Source of the DNA: Deltaproteobacteria bacterium
GTDB taxonomy: Bacteria; Desulfobacterota; DSM-4660; Desulfatiglandales; B25-G16
DNA length: 9,619 nt
Assembly: GCA_003646935.1 (NCBI GenBank)
Contig: QMLW01000034.1
Location: 1 to 9,619 of the forward strand
Reading direction: 5' to 3'
Shown: positions 1-6,529 of the stretch, one piece after another
How the letters are laid out: each line of letters begins with the position of its first letter
How positions within the stretch are numbered: the first letter of the stretch is position 1
Notes under the pieces: model-generated
Told to the model about the DNA's origin: nothing
What the model saw: only the letters and a program-made list of their open reading frames with translations
The model's database searches: none
Position numbers and translations under genes: made by a program

Positions 1-189
1 CTCATTGCTCAGTTTAACCGCGCTGAACAACGCTGGCATCAGCTCCAGCGCCGGAAGTTAAAGCGGCGGGTCAGGTTCCCGAAACTCGGAGTCTCGTTTC
101 ACGCCATGCTGGATCAGCGAGATGAGATACGCGAGAAACGGCGACCGGCAGACTGCATCAGCAGTAAATGGATCGAAGGTAGACTCTGA
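1..189 (+). CDS. C-terminal end of an unrecognised protein (5' truncated by window)
   Basis: Frame 1 is open from the first base to a TGA at 187-189, giving 62 residues with no start in view beyond an internal Met at residue 36. The translated tail is strongly basic and rich in Arg, Lys and Gln (for example QLQRRKLKRRVRFPKLG), followed by an acidic/basic mixed helix-like stretch and a short SKWIEGRL end. I do not recognise a family. The stretch looks slightly more GC-rich than the DNA that follows. A second frame (from 122) overlaps it, so the true reading frame is not certain. The transposase remnant downstream makes a mobile-element or accessory origin possible, but nothing in the residues proves it. 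Confidence 0.4.
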   Translation, partial: LIAQFNRAEQRWHQLQRRKLKRRVRFPKLGVSFHAMLDQRDEIREKRRPADCISSKWIEGRL

Positions 190-436
190 GCGAGGATCTC
201 CCAACCACCTTCAACGAGTCGTAGGGACATCCTATAATGCTCCTGTCAAGGAAAAATTTAATCGCTATAAATTCAGTCAGTTATCATTGGTGGTTGAGAA
301 TTTTGGGCAGGAAGATGAGCTTATCCGGGAACTAGGCAAGCATGCCGATCCCAACACCCTCGTCCAGGTCAGATTGAGCGGGCTTTAGAGAAATCAAAGG
401 TATATGTCAAAGAAAAGGAAACGTGTGAGAACTTGA
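190..436 (+). other. Gene-poor stretch with decayed-looking coding sequence
   Basis: No intact gene is evident. Frame 2 reads as plausible protein over about 270-388, including the stretch ENFGQEDELIRELGKHADP, and ends in TAG at 386-388. Frame 1 takes over with similarly plausible sequence (RALEKSKVYVKEKE) from about 379. Two short protein-like segments in adjacent frames look like an old gene with a frameshift, but no family is recognised and chance cannot be excluded. A perfect TATAAT lies at 233-238 with only a poor -35 match (TTCAAC, 210-215). Confidence 0.25.
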
Positions 437-441
437 CCAAC

Positions 442-473
442 ACTCCAATATTCCACCATTCCATTATTCCATG
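442..473 (+). repeat. Octamer tandem repeat (four units)
   Basis: Four consecutive 8-base units are visible: ACTCCAAT, ATTCCACC, ATTCCATT and ATTCCATG. The core ATTCCA starts at 450, 458 and 466, exactly eight bases apart. The same style of unit returns between hpf and ptsN (7423-7453), which suggests a dispersed short repeat family rather than local slippage alone. Confidence 0.6.
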
Positions 474-629
474 TGTGAAACAATATGGAACAGTCTCAAA
501 ATAACCTTTTTAATTTCAATAAGTTGTAGAATTTCCGAGACGTCAAATTAGGGGCTTAGAGAGTGGCAGTCAGTCACCTCTTCAGGTAAAGCGTTTTCGT
601 AACAAAAACCACGTAACAAGGAGGAGGAG

Positions 630-680
630 ATGGCTGCCACAAAGAAGATAGCACAAAATAGACTCACCTTGCTCAAACTT
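630..680 (+). pseudogene. Truncated 5' end of an IS481/integrase-type transposase
   Basis: A very strong ribosome binding site (AAGGAGGAGGAG, 618-629, directly abutting the ATG) precedes an ATG at 630. The first 17 residues, MAATKKIAQNRLTLLKL, closely resemble from memory the N terminus of IS481-like transposases with an N-terminal helix-turn-helix, which usually continue with an A-E-x-L-x-NVS-x-AC segment. Here that continuation is absent. The frame instead runs antisense through the 3' end of the minus-strand DUF39 gene to 1022, so I treat only the first 17 codons as transposase-derived and the rest as shadow. A possible left end of the element starts with TGT at 525, but no partner inverted repeat is seen. 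The call rests on recalled family sequence, so it is moderate. Confidence 0.5.
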
Positions 681-701
681 CGAATGCCGGAAAAGGGCTT
701 T

Positions 702-1871
702 TCACATATCGTTGAGGAGGTGCTGGGGATGGCTAAGAAAGAACTGGCCTGTCTGGATCCACTCCTTAAGGATCTCCGCGATCTCCTTGGCCCTTGTATA
801 GGAGGATATGGGGGCGGTCTGGACGGATTGGCCATTGATCTCTATCGTCCCGCTTTTCAGGGAAGCATAGCTTACCTTTCCGAGGCTCTTGGCCCTTCCA
901 TGCGGATAGTCCTTGCCGTAGTCAATAATCTGGGTAAAGATCTCTTCATCGGAAACACCCGTATACCTGGCCAAATCCTCGCTAAGGATCGGAATAGGCA
1001 CACCTATTCCCACGGTCAATGAGCATCCATACCCGAGGATGCTCACGCCCACGATCCAGCGCGGTGACATCTCCTTCAGGTTACCCATCACCATGAGCGT
1101 GGCACCGGGTTCGGATGGGACTCCATTGGGTTCCCTCTTGACCGATGATTTGTGCTGTGTCCCGGCCCAGGTGATGTATCCCTGGGCTCCCCCTAAGAAG
1201 ATCCGTGTGCCTAGGCCTATGGAAAGACAGTAAGGGTCGTTTAAAAGGGGGCTCAACTGGCCTGAGGTTGCATAATTCGCATTGCCGGCCCGAGGCCTCA
1301 AAACGCCCATGTAGGTGTAGATGATATCCTCGCTCATGTTCACCGCGCAGTTGTAATTCTGGTATGCATTCCTCGGATTCACCAGCATAGCGTAGGGTAA
1401 ATCCTTGAGCCGTACTTGTTTTTTTAATTCCTTTCTCGGGTAACAATCGGTGGTGTAAGAGGTGGCGATGAATTCAACCTTGTTACCTTGGAGCAGGTCC
1501 TGGATAACGTGTCCCCCACCGTATTTGAACTGACCGGGATGGACCTTGTTCAATGGATCGTCCTGTGCCGGCTCGGTAGCGCCGATAAATAGATCCGCGG
1601 CGGCAAGCCCTGCATATGCTGGAACCCCGTTTAGGGTAACTTGACTTGCTCGAATGGGAGGCTTGCTCTGGCCGAAATTAAGAAAGGCCCCTGAGGAGCA
1701 CATAGGGGAGAAGGTTCCCGTGGTCACGACATCGATCTCTCTAGCGGCCTTGTGCAGGCCCTTTTGCTTAACGATATCCACCATCTCCTCGGCGGTAACC
1801 ACCACCACCGTACCACTCCTTATTCTCCTGTTGATATCGTCGATTGTCTTGGTAACCTTACGCTGTGCCAT
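702..1871 (-). CDS. DUF39/HcyBio family homocysteine biosynthesis protein
   Basis: This 389-residue protein matches the stand-alone DUF39 (HcyBio) family over its whole length. In Methanosarcina the family member MA1821 incorporates sulfide into aspartate semialdehyde to give homocysteine, probably through a protein persulfide and with the help of a NIL/ferredoxin-domain partner (MA1822). Two cysteines sit in recognisable contexts: Cys58 in a T-F-S-P-M-C-S-S-G segment and Cys143 in T-T-D-C-Y-P-R. I infer that these are the two reactive cysteines described in the archaeal protein. Glycine-rich segments follow (G-G-G-H-V near 118-122, and LGGAQGYITWAGTQH near 226-240). There are no CBS domains or membrane segments, so it should be cytosolic. 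The ATG at 1869-1871 has a weak GGGG ribosome binding site. It is transcribed alone, divergently from kdsA. The ferredoxin partner is not in the window. Confidence 0.88.
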   Translation of the reverse strand: MAQRKVTKTIDDINRRIRSGTVVVVTAEEMVDIVKQKGLHKAAREIDVVTTGTFSPMCSSGAFLNFGQSKPPIRASQVTLNGVPAYAGLAAADLFIGATEPAQDDPLNKVHPGQFKYGGGHVIQDLLQGNKVEFIATSYTTDCYPRKELKKQVRLKDLPYAMLVNPRNAYQNYNCAVNMSEDIIYTYMGVLRPRAGNANYATSGQLSPLLNDPYCLSIGLGTRIFLGGAQGYITWAGTQHKSSVKREPNGVPSEPGATLMVMGNLKEMSPRWIVGVSILGYGCSLTVGIGVPIPILSEDLARYTGVSDEEIFTQIIDYGKDYPHGRAKSLGKVSYASLKSGTIEINGQSVQTAPISSYTRAKEIAEILKEWIQTGQFFLSHPQHLLNDM

Positions 1872-1875
1872 AGTT

Positions 1876-1898
1876 GAGCCCCAAAAAAAGTAGGGCTC
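1876..1898. repeat. Inverted repeat next to the DUF39 start codon
   Basis: GAGCCC (1876-1881) and GGGCTC (1893-1898) are perfect 6-base arms around an A-rich 11-base centre, ending four bases before the DUF39 start codon on the minus strand. The GGGG that serves as its likely Shine-Dalgarno lies partly in one arm. If transcription starts near 1892, as the promoter predicts, the distal arm is not in the mRNA, so the palindrome would act as DNA. If it starts further upstream, the hairpin could hide the ribosome binding site. Confidence 0.5.
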
Positions 1899-1927
1899 AC
1901 TATATGAAAATTGTTCTCTATTTACAA
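1899..1927 (-). promoter_or_regulatory. Candidate sigma70-type promoter for the DUF39 gene
   Basis: Read on the minus strand, TTGTAA (plus 1922-1927) and TATAGT (plus 1899-1904) are separated by exactly 17 bases. Transcription would begin near 1892 and leave a leader of about 20 bases. The fit is to the general consensus only; no start site is known. Confidence 0.5.
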
Positions 1928-1939
1928 GGAAAAATCCTT
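1926..1939. repeat. Operator-like palindrome at the DUF39 -35 element
   Basis: AAGGA-AAAA-TCCTT is a perfect 5-base inverted repeat overlapping the last two bases of the proposed -35 hexamer. Its position would suit a repressor or activator site, but it is short and AT-rich, so chance is a fair alternative. Confidence 0.3.
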
Positions 1940-2002
1940 CTACGTTTTTACGAACATAATGATCTTAGGTGAATAAGGGGGTTCTTGACTTTATTATTTT
2001 CT

Positions 2003-2032
2003 TTGACAACAATAGGGATAATATTCGATAAT
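2003..2032 (+). promoter_or_regulatory. Candidate sigma70-type promoter for the kdsA-lpt-rpoN cluster
   Basis: A perfect TTGACA (2003-2008) and GATAAT (2027-2032) are separated by 18 bases, in AT-rich DNA. The predicted start is near 2039, which would give a leader of roughly 190 bases before kdsA. It is the strongest promoter-like sequence seen on the plus strand ahead of the cluster. Confidence 0.55.
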
Positions 2033-2226
2033 TTAGCACCAGTTGGTTCACTAGCCCACCTCGGTGTAGGATGCTCAATGTACGCAGTTGTGCTTGGAGA
2101 ATAGCGCCTTTCCCCGTGAACGACATAAGCCGGCAGCCATAGCAAATTCCATGATCTTGATCAACCGTGGGAATTCCAACGGGCTTGACGGGCGAGGTAC
2201 ATGGTTTGGCTAATGAAGTGAGGGAT
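2033..2226 (+). other. Long leader ahead of kdsA, no gene recognised
   Basis: About 190 bases between the proposed promoter and the kdsA ATG hold no convincing ORF. Possible pairings are GTTCAC (2046-2051) with GTGAAC (2116-2121), ACCTCG (2058-2063) with CGAGGT (2193-2198), and a CACC-TC-GGTG palindrome near 2057-2066. I could not match it to a riboswitch, 6S RNA, SRP RNA or tRNA. It is also the only long stretch here that is unlike both the coding DNA and the short repeats. Confidence 0.35.
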
Positions 2227-3063
2227 ATGAAGAGAACACAAGGCATTCGGATCGGAAACGAAATCTTGGGAGGTAACGGCTCTTTCTTTGTGATCTCTGG
2301 ACCGTGTGTGATAGAGAGCCCGGAGGTAACCTTGCATGTAGCGGGATTTTTGAAGGGATTGGCACAAAGGCTCGACATCCCCATTATCTTCAAGGCCTCG
2401 TACGATAAGGCGAATAGGACATCAATCGAATCCTACAGGGGCCCAGGCATAATCGAGGGATTGGAGATCCTCGGGCAGGTAAAGAAAACTATTGGCTTGC
2501 CGATTCTGTCGGATGTACACCAGGTGAGCGAAGTCGAGAAGGCGGCAGAGATTCTCGATGTGATTCAGATACCCGCATTCTTATCCCGTCAGACGGATCT
2601 CATTGTAGAGGCAGCCAGGACTCAGCTGCCACTTAACATAAAGAAAGGGCAATTCCTCTCGCCTTGGGACATGGAGCACGTGATCGTAAAGGCCACCTCG
2701 GCAGGGAATCATCGCCTTTTGCTGACCGAGAGGGGTACCTCTTTTGGTTACAACAACCTCGTGGTAGACATGCGGTCTTTGTTCGTAATGAAGGGCTTTG
2801 GGTATCCAGTTGTCTTTGATGCCACCCACGGCGTTCAGCTACCCGGAGGAAGGGGGAAGTCATCAGGTGGACAGCGTGAATTTGTTTCCCCGCTTGCAAG
2901 GGCCGCGGTAGCTGCCGGTGCTGACGGTGTTTTCTTGGAGATACATCCAGATCCTAATTCAGCGCTTTCAGATGGGCCGAATTCCCTTCCCATCGATCAA
3001 GTTGAACCGCTCATCCTCATGCTCAAGGAGATCCATCGGATAGCGGGACTCAATGCAAAATGA
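2227..3063 (+). CDS. kdsA: 3-deoxy-D-manno-octulosonate 8-phosphate synthase, metal-dependent type
   Basis: KdsA condenses phosphoenolpyruvate with arabinose 5-phosphate to KDO 8-phosphate, the precursor of the KDO sugars of LPS inner core; it is cytosolic. Starting at ATG 2227 gives 278 residues, the usual length. The GTG at 2167 would add 20 residues without family similarity. The barrel carries ISGPCVIES near the N terminus (Cys27), KASYDKANR (57-64), DATHG (His201), LEIHPDP (Glu238) and SDGP (Asp249). Cys27, His201, Glu238 and Asp249 have the same spacing as the metal ligands Cys11, His185, Glu222 and Asp233 of the Aquifex enzyme. This marks the metal-dependent class rather than the Asn-containing E. 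coli class. The ribosome binding site (GAGG at 2220-2223) is close to the ATG, so the start is less certain than the identity. The first lpt gene follows 24 bases later. Confidence 0.95.
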   Translation: MKRTQGIRIGNEILGGNGSFFVISGPCVIESPEVTLHVAGFLKGLAQRLDIPIIFKASYDKANRTSIESYRGPGIIEGLEILGQVKKTIGLPILSDVHQVSEVEKAAEILDVIQIPAFLSRQTDLIVEAARTQLPLNIKKGQFLSPWDMEHVIVKATSAGNHRLLLTERGTSFGYNNLVVDMRSLFVMKGFGYPVVFDATHGVQLPGGRGKSSGGQREFVSPLARAAVAAGADGVFLEIHPDPNSALSDGPNSLPIDQVEPLILMLKEIHRIAGLNAK

Positions 3064-3095
3064 AAATGGGAAATTGAAAAATAGAGAATGAGAAG
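3061..3095 (+). repeat. Degenerate heptamer run across the kdsA-lptC junction
   Basis: From the kdsA stop codon into the first codons of lptC the DNA can be read as five 7-base units: TGAAAAT, GGGAAAT, TGAAAAA, TAGAGAA, TGAGAAG. The match is loose, but GAAATTG (3070-3076) is identical to a unit of the better heptamer array at 8361-8367. It may equally be simple A-rich spacer. Confidence 0.3.
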
Positions 3096-3651
3096 AATAC
3101 CCGTTATTATGTGGCCCATAGCAGGGATTGTCGTCCTCTTGCTGATCGTTGCCGCCTTTATCATCACGGGGCCACGCCTCACACAGGTTTCAACAACAAC
3201 CCCGTTGGTGCCGGGAGAATCCCTCAAGATGTCCGAGGTACAATACGACCAGGATAAGGAGGGTGGCCAGGGATGGGAGCTTGTCGCCAAGGAGGCCCAT
3301 TTCTTTGACACAACACAGATAGTGTCGCTCAAAGACGTGCTGTTAACACTGGACTCCACAGAGGATAATTCTTATACCATAAGGGGCAACGAGGGCGATT
3401 ATTGTAGAAAAAGTGAGGAAATTGTTCTAAAAGGAAGGGTGGTGGGAACATCTAAGAGCGGGTATCAGCTCGAGACGACCCAGCTAACCTACAAGCAAAA
3501 GGAGGAATCGGTGGTAACCGAAAAGCCGGTAAAGGTGATTGGCCCTTTCTTCAGGGTGAAGGGAGAAGGCCTTTACATCGACCTCAAGCGCAATAGATTC
3601 ATGGTAAAAAGAAACGTATTTACCACTATTACCGGCGGGAATGTTTTATAA
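3088..3651 (+). CDS. lptC: LPS export system protein LptC
   Basis: LptC is the single-pass inner-membrane protein that receives LPS from the LptB2FG transporter and hands it to periplasmic LptA. The 187-residue product has the family length and layout. A short basic N terminus is followed by one membrane segment at about residues 8-27 (IMWPIAGIVVLLLIVAAFII), then a beta-jellyroll type periplasmic domain with alternating polar and hydrophobic strands, including SGYQLETTQLTYKQKEESV and a VKGEGLYIDLKRNRF repeat-like end. Sequence identity in this family is low, so the call rests on topology plus its place directly before lptA and lptB. The ribosome binding site is weak (AGAG just ahead of the ATG). 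Its stop codon touches the lptA start. Confidence 0.88.
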   Translation: MRRIPVIMWPIAGIVVLLLIVAAFIITGPRLTQVSTTTPLVPGESLKMSEVQYDQDKEGGQGWELVAKEAHFFDTTQIVSLKDVLLTLDSTEDNSYTIRGNEGDYCRKSEEIVLKGRVVGTSKSGYQLETTQLTYKQKEESVVTEKPVKVIGPFFRVKGEGLYIDLKRNRFMVKRNVFTTITGGNVL

Positions 3652-4203
3652 ATGAGGGTCCTTTTATCCATTTTTTCATTGAGCGTTTTCGTCACGCTTA
3701 CGTGTGCGGCAACGCCGTATAGTCAATGCCTTGCCCAGCAAAAGGCCCTTCCTATGGGTATTCCCTCGGAAGAGCCCATTGTCATACACTCGGATACGTT
3801 GCTGTTTGAGCAGGAGCAGAGGCTGATCATTTTCGAGGGAAACGTAAAGGCGAGAACTGAGGATACGAAGGTGGATTGCAGGAAGATGATCGTGTACCTC
3901 AAGGAGAATCCCTCGAGCAGTTCCACCGTGGAGTCGGGAAGGATAGAGAAGATTATTGCCCTGAGTGATGTGGTTATTAAGCGCTCAGATGGCGGCATAG
4001 CCAGGGCTGGGAAGGCGGTATTCTATCAGGATGAGGAAAAGGTAGTCCTTACGGAGAATCCCTCTGTTCAGCAGGGTCCGGACGTTGTCGAGGGACACCG
4101 GATCGTGATGTACTTAAAAGAGAATCGCACCATTGTTGAGGGTAGTGCATCGAAGAGGGTCAAGGCCACCCTATTTCCCAAGGAGGAAAAAGGGGAACAA
4201 TGA
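3652..4203 (+). CDS. lptA: LPS transport periplasmic protein LptA (OstA-like)
   Basis: LptA forms the periplasmic bridge carrying LPS from LptC to the outer-membrane LptD/LptE complex. The 183-residue product starts with a hydrophobic signal peptide (about 1-28, cleavage likely after the CLA of SQCLAQQ). The OstA-like fold then follows, with family-typical phrases: IHSDTLLFEQEQRLIIFEGN (about 45-64), VDCRKMIVYLKE, and a second set near AGKAVFYQDEEKVVLTENPS and VVEGHRIVMYLKENRTIVEG. The signal is not a clear lipobox. The ATG lies immediately after the lptC stop and the gene ends in an ATGA overlap with lptB, so translation of the three lpt genes is probably coupled. Confidence 0.92.
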   Translation: MRVLLSIFSLSVFVTLTCAATPYSQCLAQQKALPMGIPSEEPIVIHSDTLLFEQEQRLIIFEGNVKARTEDTKVDCRKMIVYLKENPSSSSTVESGRIEKIIALSDVVIKRSDGGIARAGKAVFYQDEEKVVLTENPSVQQGPDVVEGHRIVMYLKENRTIVEGSASKRVKATLFPKEEKGEQ

Positions 4204-4940
4204 CAGGGGCCGAGGAAAGGGATTGCCTGAGGGTAAAGGATCTTGTTAAGATCTACGGAAGCAGGTCCGTTGTAAATAGGGTAAAGTTAGAAGTAAACAT
4301 AGGCCAGGTTGTTGGGCTCCTCGGGCCAAATGGCGCCGGCAAAACGACTACGTTCTATATGATCGTAGGCCTGATTCCCGTTCAGGAAGGCCGGATATTC
4401 CTGGATGGAAGGGATATCACCAGTGAGCCCATGTTTAAGAGGGCCCGGCAGGGTATTAATTACCTCTCGCAGGAGCCCTCGATTTTCAGGAAATTGACCG
4501 TCGAGCAGAACCTGTTGGCGATCATGGAGGTTATCAATATTCCGTCTGAACACAGGCAACCGTTTCTTCAGTCGTTGCTTGCAGAATTGAACATAGGCCA
4601 CTTGGCAAAACAAAAGGCCTATTCCCTATCGGGTGGCGAGAGGAGAAGGTTGGAGATTACACGGGCACTGGTCACCAATCCCAAATTCATCTTGTTGGAT
4701 GAGCCGTTTGCCGGCATTGACCCAATGGCAATTAATGACATCAAGCAGATTGTCACCGGGCTCAAGGAACGGGGTCTTGGGATCCTGATATCAGACCATA
4801 ATGTCAGGGAAACCTTGGATGTCTGTGATCTTGCATACATTATTAATGAAGGAGAAATAATCGAGTCTGGCGCACCTGAAAGGATTACCGCAAGCGAGGT
4901 GGTAAGGTCTAAGTACCTGGGAGAGGGTTTTAATCTATAA
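4200..4940 (+). CDS. lptB: LPS export ABC transporter ATP-binding protein LptB
   Basis: LptB is the cytosolic ATPase that powers LPS extraction from the inner membrane with LptF and LptG (not in the window). All ABC ATPase motifs are present in order in the 246 residues: Walker A GPNGAGKTT (42-50), Q-loop Gln91 in YLSQEPS, signature LSGGE (143-147), Walker B FILLDEP (163-169), D-loop AGIDP, and H-loop His200 in ISDHN. YLSQEPSIFRKLTVEQN and LDEPFAGIDPMA are characteristic of LptB rather than of other small ABC ATPases. The start ATG overlaps the lptA stop (ATGA), and rpoN begins 18 bases after its stop. Confidence 0.97.
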   Translation: MTGAEERDCLRVKDLVKIYGSRSVVNRVKLEVNIGQVVGLLGPNGAGKTTTFYMIVGLIPVQEGRIFLDGRDITSEPMFKRARQGINYLSQEPSIFRKLTVEQNLLAIMEVINIPSEHRQPFLQSLLAELNIGHLAKQKAYSLSGGERRRLEITRALVTNPKFILLDEPFAGIDPMAINDIKQIVTGLKERGLGILISDHNVRETLDVCDLAYIINEGEIIESGAPERITASEVVRSKYLGEGFNL

Positions 4941-4958
4941 GGTTTGCGTCTGCGTGCT

Positions 4959-6401
4959 ATGGCGATTGAACTCAAACAGTCGATGAAGTTGAGCCAGCGG
5001 ATAATCATGACGCCTCAGCTTCAGCAGGCCATCAAGTTCTTGCAGCTCTCAAGGTTCGAGCTCTGTCAGATGGTGAATCAGGAGTTGGAGATTAATCCGC
5101 TGTTAGAGGAGCTTGCACCGGATGCTGATGAGAGAGTTTCGGAGGAGGAGGAAGCTAAGCCCCTTAACAAGGAAGAACCCCTTCGTGAGGTGACCATAAA
5201 GGAGACGCTACGGGAGGATTTCGATTGGGAGTCCTACATATCAGAGTATAACACCGCGTGGATAAGCTCACCCCGTGACGCATCCGATGATAAGCAATCC
5301 TTTGAGAATTTCGTCTCGCCCAAAACGAATCTCTTCTCCCATCTCATGTGGCAGCTCCAGGTGAGCGATTTGAATGATGTGCAAAAGGAGATCGGCAGAT
5401 ACATCGTGGGCAACATCGACCCCGATGGGTATCTAGGTGTATCCATAGACAATATCATGAAGTACACCGATAGATCACGGGATGAGGTATTAGAGGTATT
5501 GTATGCGATCCATGAATTCGATCCCGTTGGGGTAGGAGCGCGGGATAATGGTGAATGTCTCCTCATTCAGCTTCGTTTTCGTGGTCTTGGTGGGAGTATC
5601 GCAGAGAAGATCGTGATCAATCATATGAAGCAGCTGGAGAGGAAGCAGTACCACCAGATTGCAAAAAGCCTCGGTGTATCATTGGAGAAGGTTATAGGCG
5701 CGGTGTCGGTTATCTCTTCCCTTGAGCCTAAGCCAGGTCGTTTCTATAGTGATGAGGAAACTATATACATCATCCCGGATGTCTATGTTTATCGAATGGG
5801 CGATGAGTTTCACATTGTGCTCAATGACGATGGCCTTCCCAAGTTACGGATCAGCTCGTTATACAGGGAGATCTTTGCCAAGAAGGATAAGGCCTCCCAG
5901 GTTACGAAGGACTATATTAAAGAAAGGCTAAAGAGCGCCTCTTGGCTTATCAAGAGCATTCATCAGAGACAGCGCACTATCTACAAGGTAGCGGAGAGCT
6001 TGGTGAAATTCCAACGGGGGTTCTTTGAATCGGGACCCTCGCACCTGAAACCCATGATCCTGAAGGATGTGGCCGACGATATTGAGATGCATGAATCCAC
6101 GGTCAGCAGGGTCATGAATAACAAATATATGTATACCCCCTATGGAGTGTATGAGCTAAGATATTTCCTGAACAGTGCTATTCAATCGGTGGATGGCATG
6201 GATCGGGTTGCGTCCCTGAGCGTGAAGGAGAGGATCAAGAAGATCGTGAAGAGCGAGGATAAGGCAAGACCTTATAGCGATCAGGAGATCGCAAATATTC
6301 TACAACGATCCAATATTGACATTGCACGCAGAACCGTTGCTAAGTACAGGGAGATGCTAGGAATTCTCCCGTCGAATCAGCGAAAAAATACCCATACCTA
6401 A
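4959..6401 (+). CDS. rpoN: RNA polymerase sigma-54 factor
   Basis: Sigma-54 directs RNA polymerase to -24/-12 promoters that need AAA+ activators. From ATG 4959 the protein has 480 residues and begins MAIELKQSMKLSQRIIMTPQ, the standard region I. An earlier in-frame TTG at 4944 would add only five unconserved residues. Region I (about 1-50) is Gln/Leu-rich and region II (about 50-100) is acidic. The core-binding domain follows, then the helix-turn-helix around HESTVSRVMNNKYMYTPYG, and the RpoN box ARRTVAKYRE at 456-465, close to the C terminus as expected. The whole family layout is intact. No good Shine-Dalgarno precedes it, so translation may depend on coupling to lptB. No -24/-12 element was found in the window, so its local neighbours do not look sigma-54 controlled. 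Confidence 0.97.
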   Translation: MAIELKQSMKLSQRIIMTPQLQQAIKFLQLSRFELCQMVNQELEINPLLEELAPDADERVSEEEEAKPLNKEEPLREVTIKETLREDFDWESYISEYNTAWISSPRDASDDKQSFENFVSPKTNLFSHLMWQLQVSDLNDVQKEIGRYIVGNIDPDGYLGVSIDNIMKYTDRSRDEVLEVLYAIHEFDPVGVGARDNGECLLIQLRFRGLGGSIAEKIVINHMKQLERKQYHQIAKSLGVSLEKVIGAVSVISSLEPKPGRFYSDEETIYIIPDVYVYRMGDEFHIVLNDDGLPKLRISSLYREIFAKKDKASQVTKDYIKERLKSASWLIKSIHQRQRTIYKVAESLVKFQRGFFESGPSHLKPMILKDVADDIEMHESTVSRVMNNKYMYTPYGVYELRYFLNSAIQSVDGMDRVASLSVKERIKKIVKSEDKARPYSDQEIANILQRSNIDIARRTVAKYREMLGILPSNQRKNTHT

Positions 6402-6529
6402 GACCGGCATTAGCAGGTTGCCCCGTTAGAATGTCTAGGGCAAAAACGATGGAAATGGATGATAACAAGGGTTTTTACCTTCCACGCTCGTTGAATGCTC
6501 AGAGGAATTCTAAGGGGGTTTATTCGTCT

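Noticed and set aside
210..238. Perfect TATAAT at 233-238 considered as a promoter
   Set aside because: The -35 position holds TTCAAC, a poor match, and no intact gene follows.
442..473. CRISPR-like array
   Set aside because: Units are 8 bases with no spacers, so they are plain tandem repeats.
691..702. AAAAGGGCTTTT palindrome downstream of DUF39 as a terminator
   Set aside because: The loop would be only two bases and there is no GC-rich stem or following T tract.
681..1022. Plus-strand open frame continuing from the transposase-like start across the DUF39 3' end
   Set aside because: Beyond residue 17 it is simply the antisense of a well-recognised conserved gene and shows no family features of its own.
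2033..2226. 6S RNA, SRP RNA, tRNA or a known riboswitch in the kdsA leader
   Set aside because: No conserved core of any of these classes could be recognised; the visible pairings are short and not decisive.
1965..2393. Minus-strand open frame with a CYGC motif overlapping the kdsA leader and 5' end, considered as a ferredoxin-like partner of DUF39
   Set aside because: Only one CxxC pair, no ferredoxin cysteine pattern, and its start half is antisense to kdsA.
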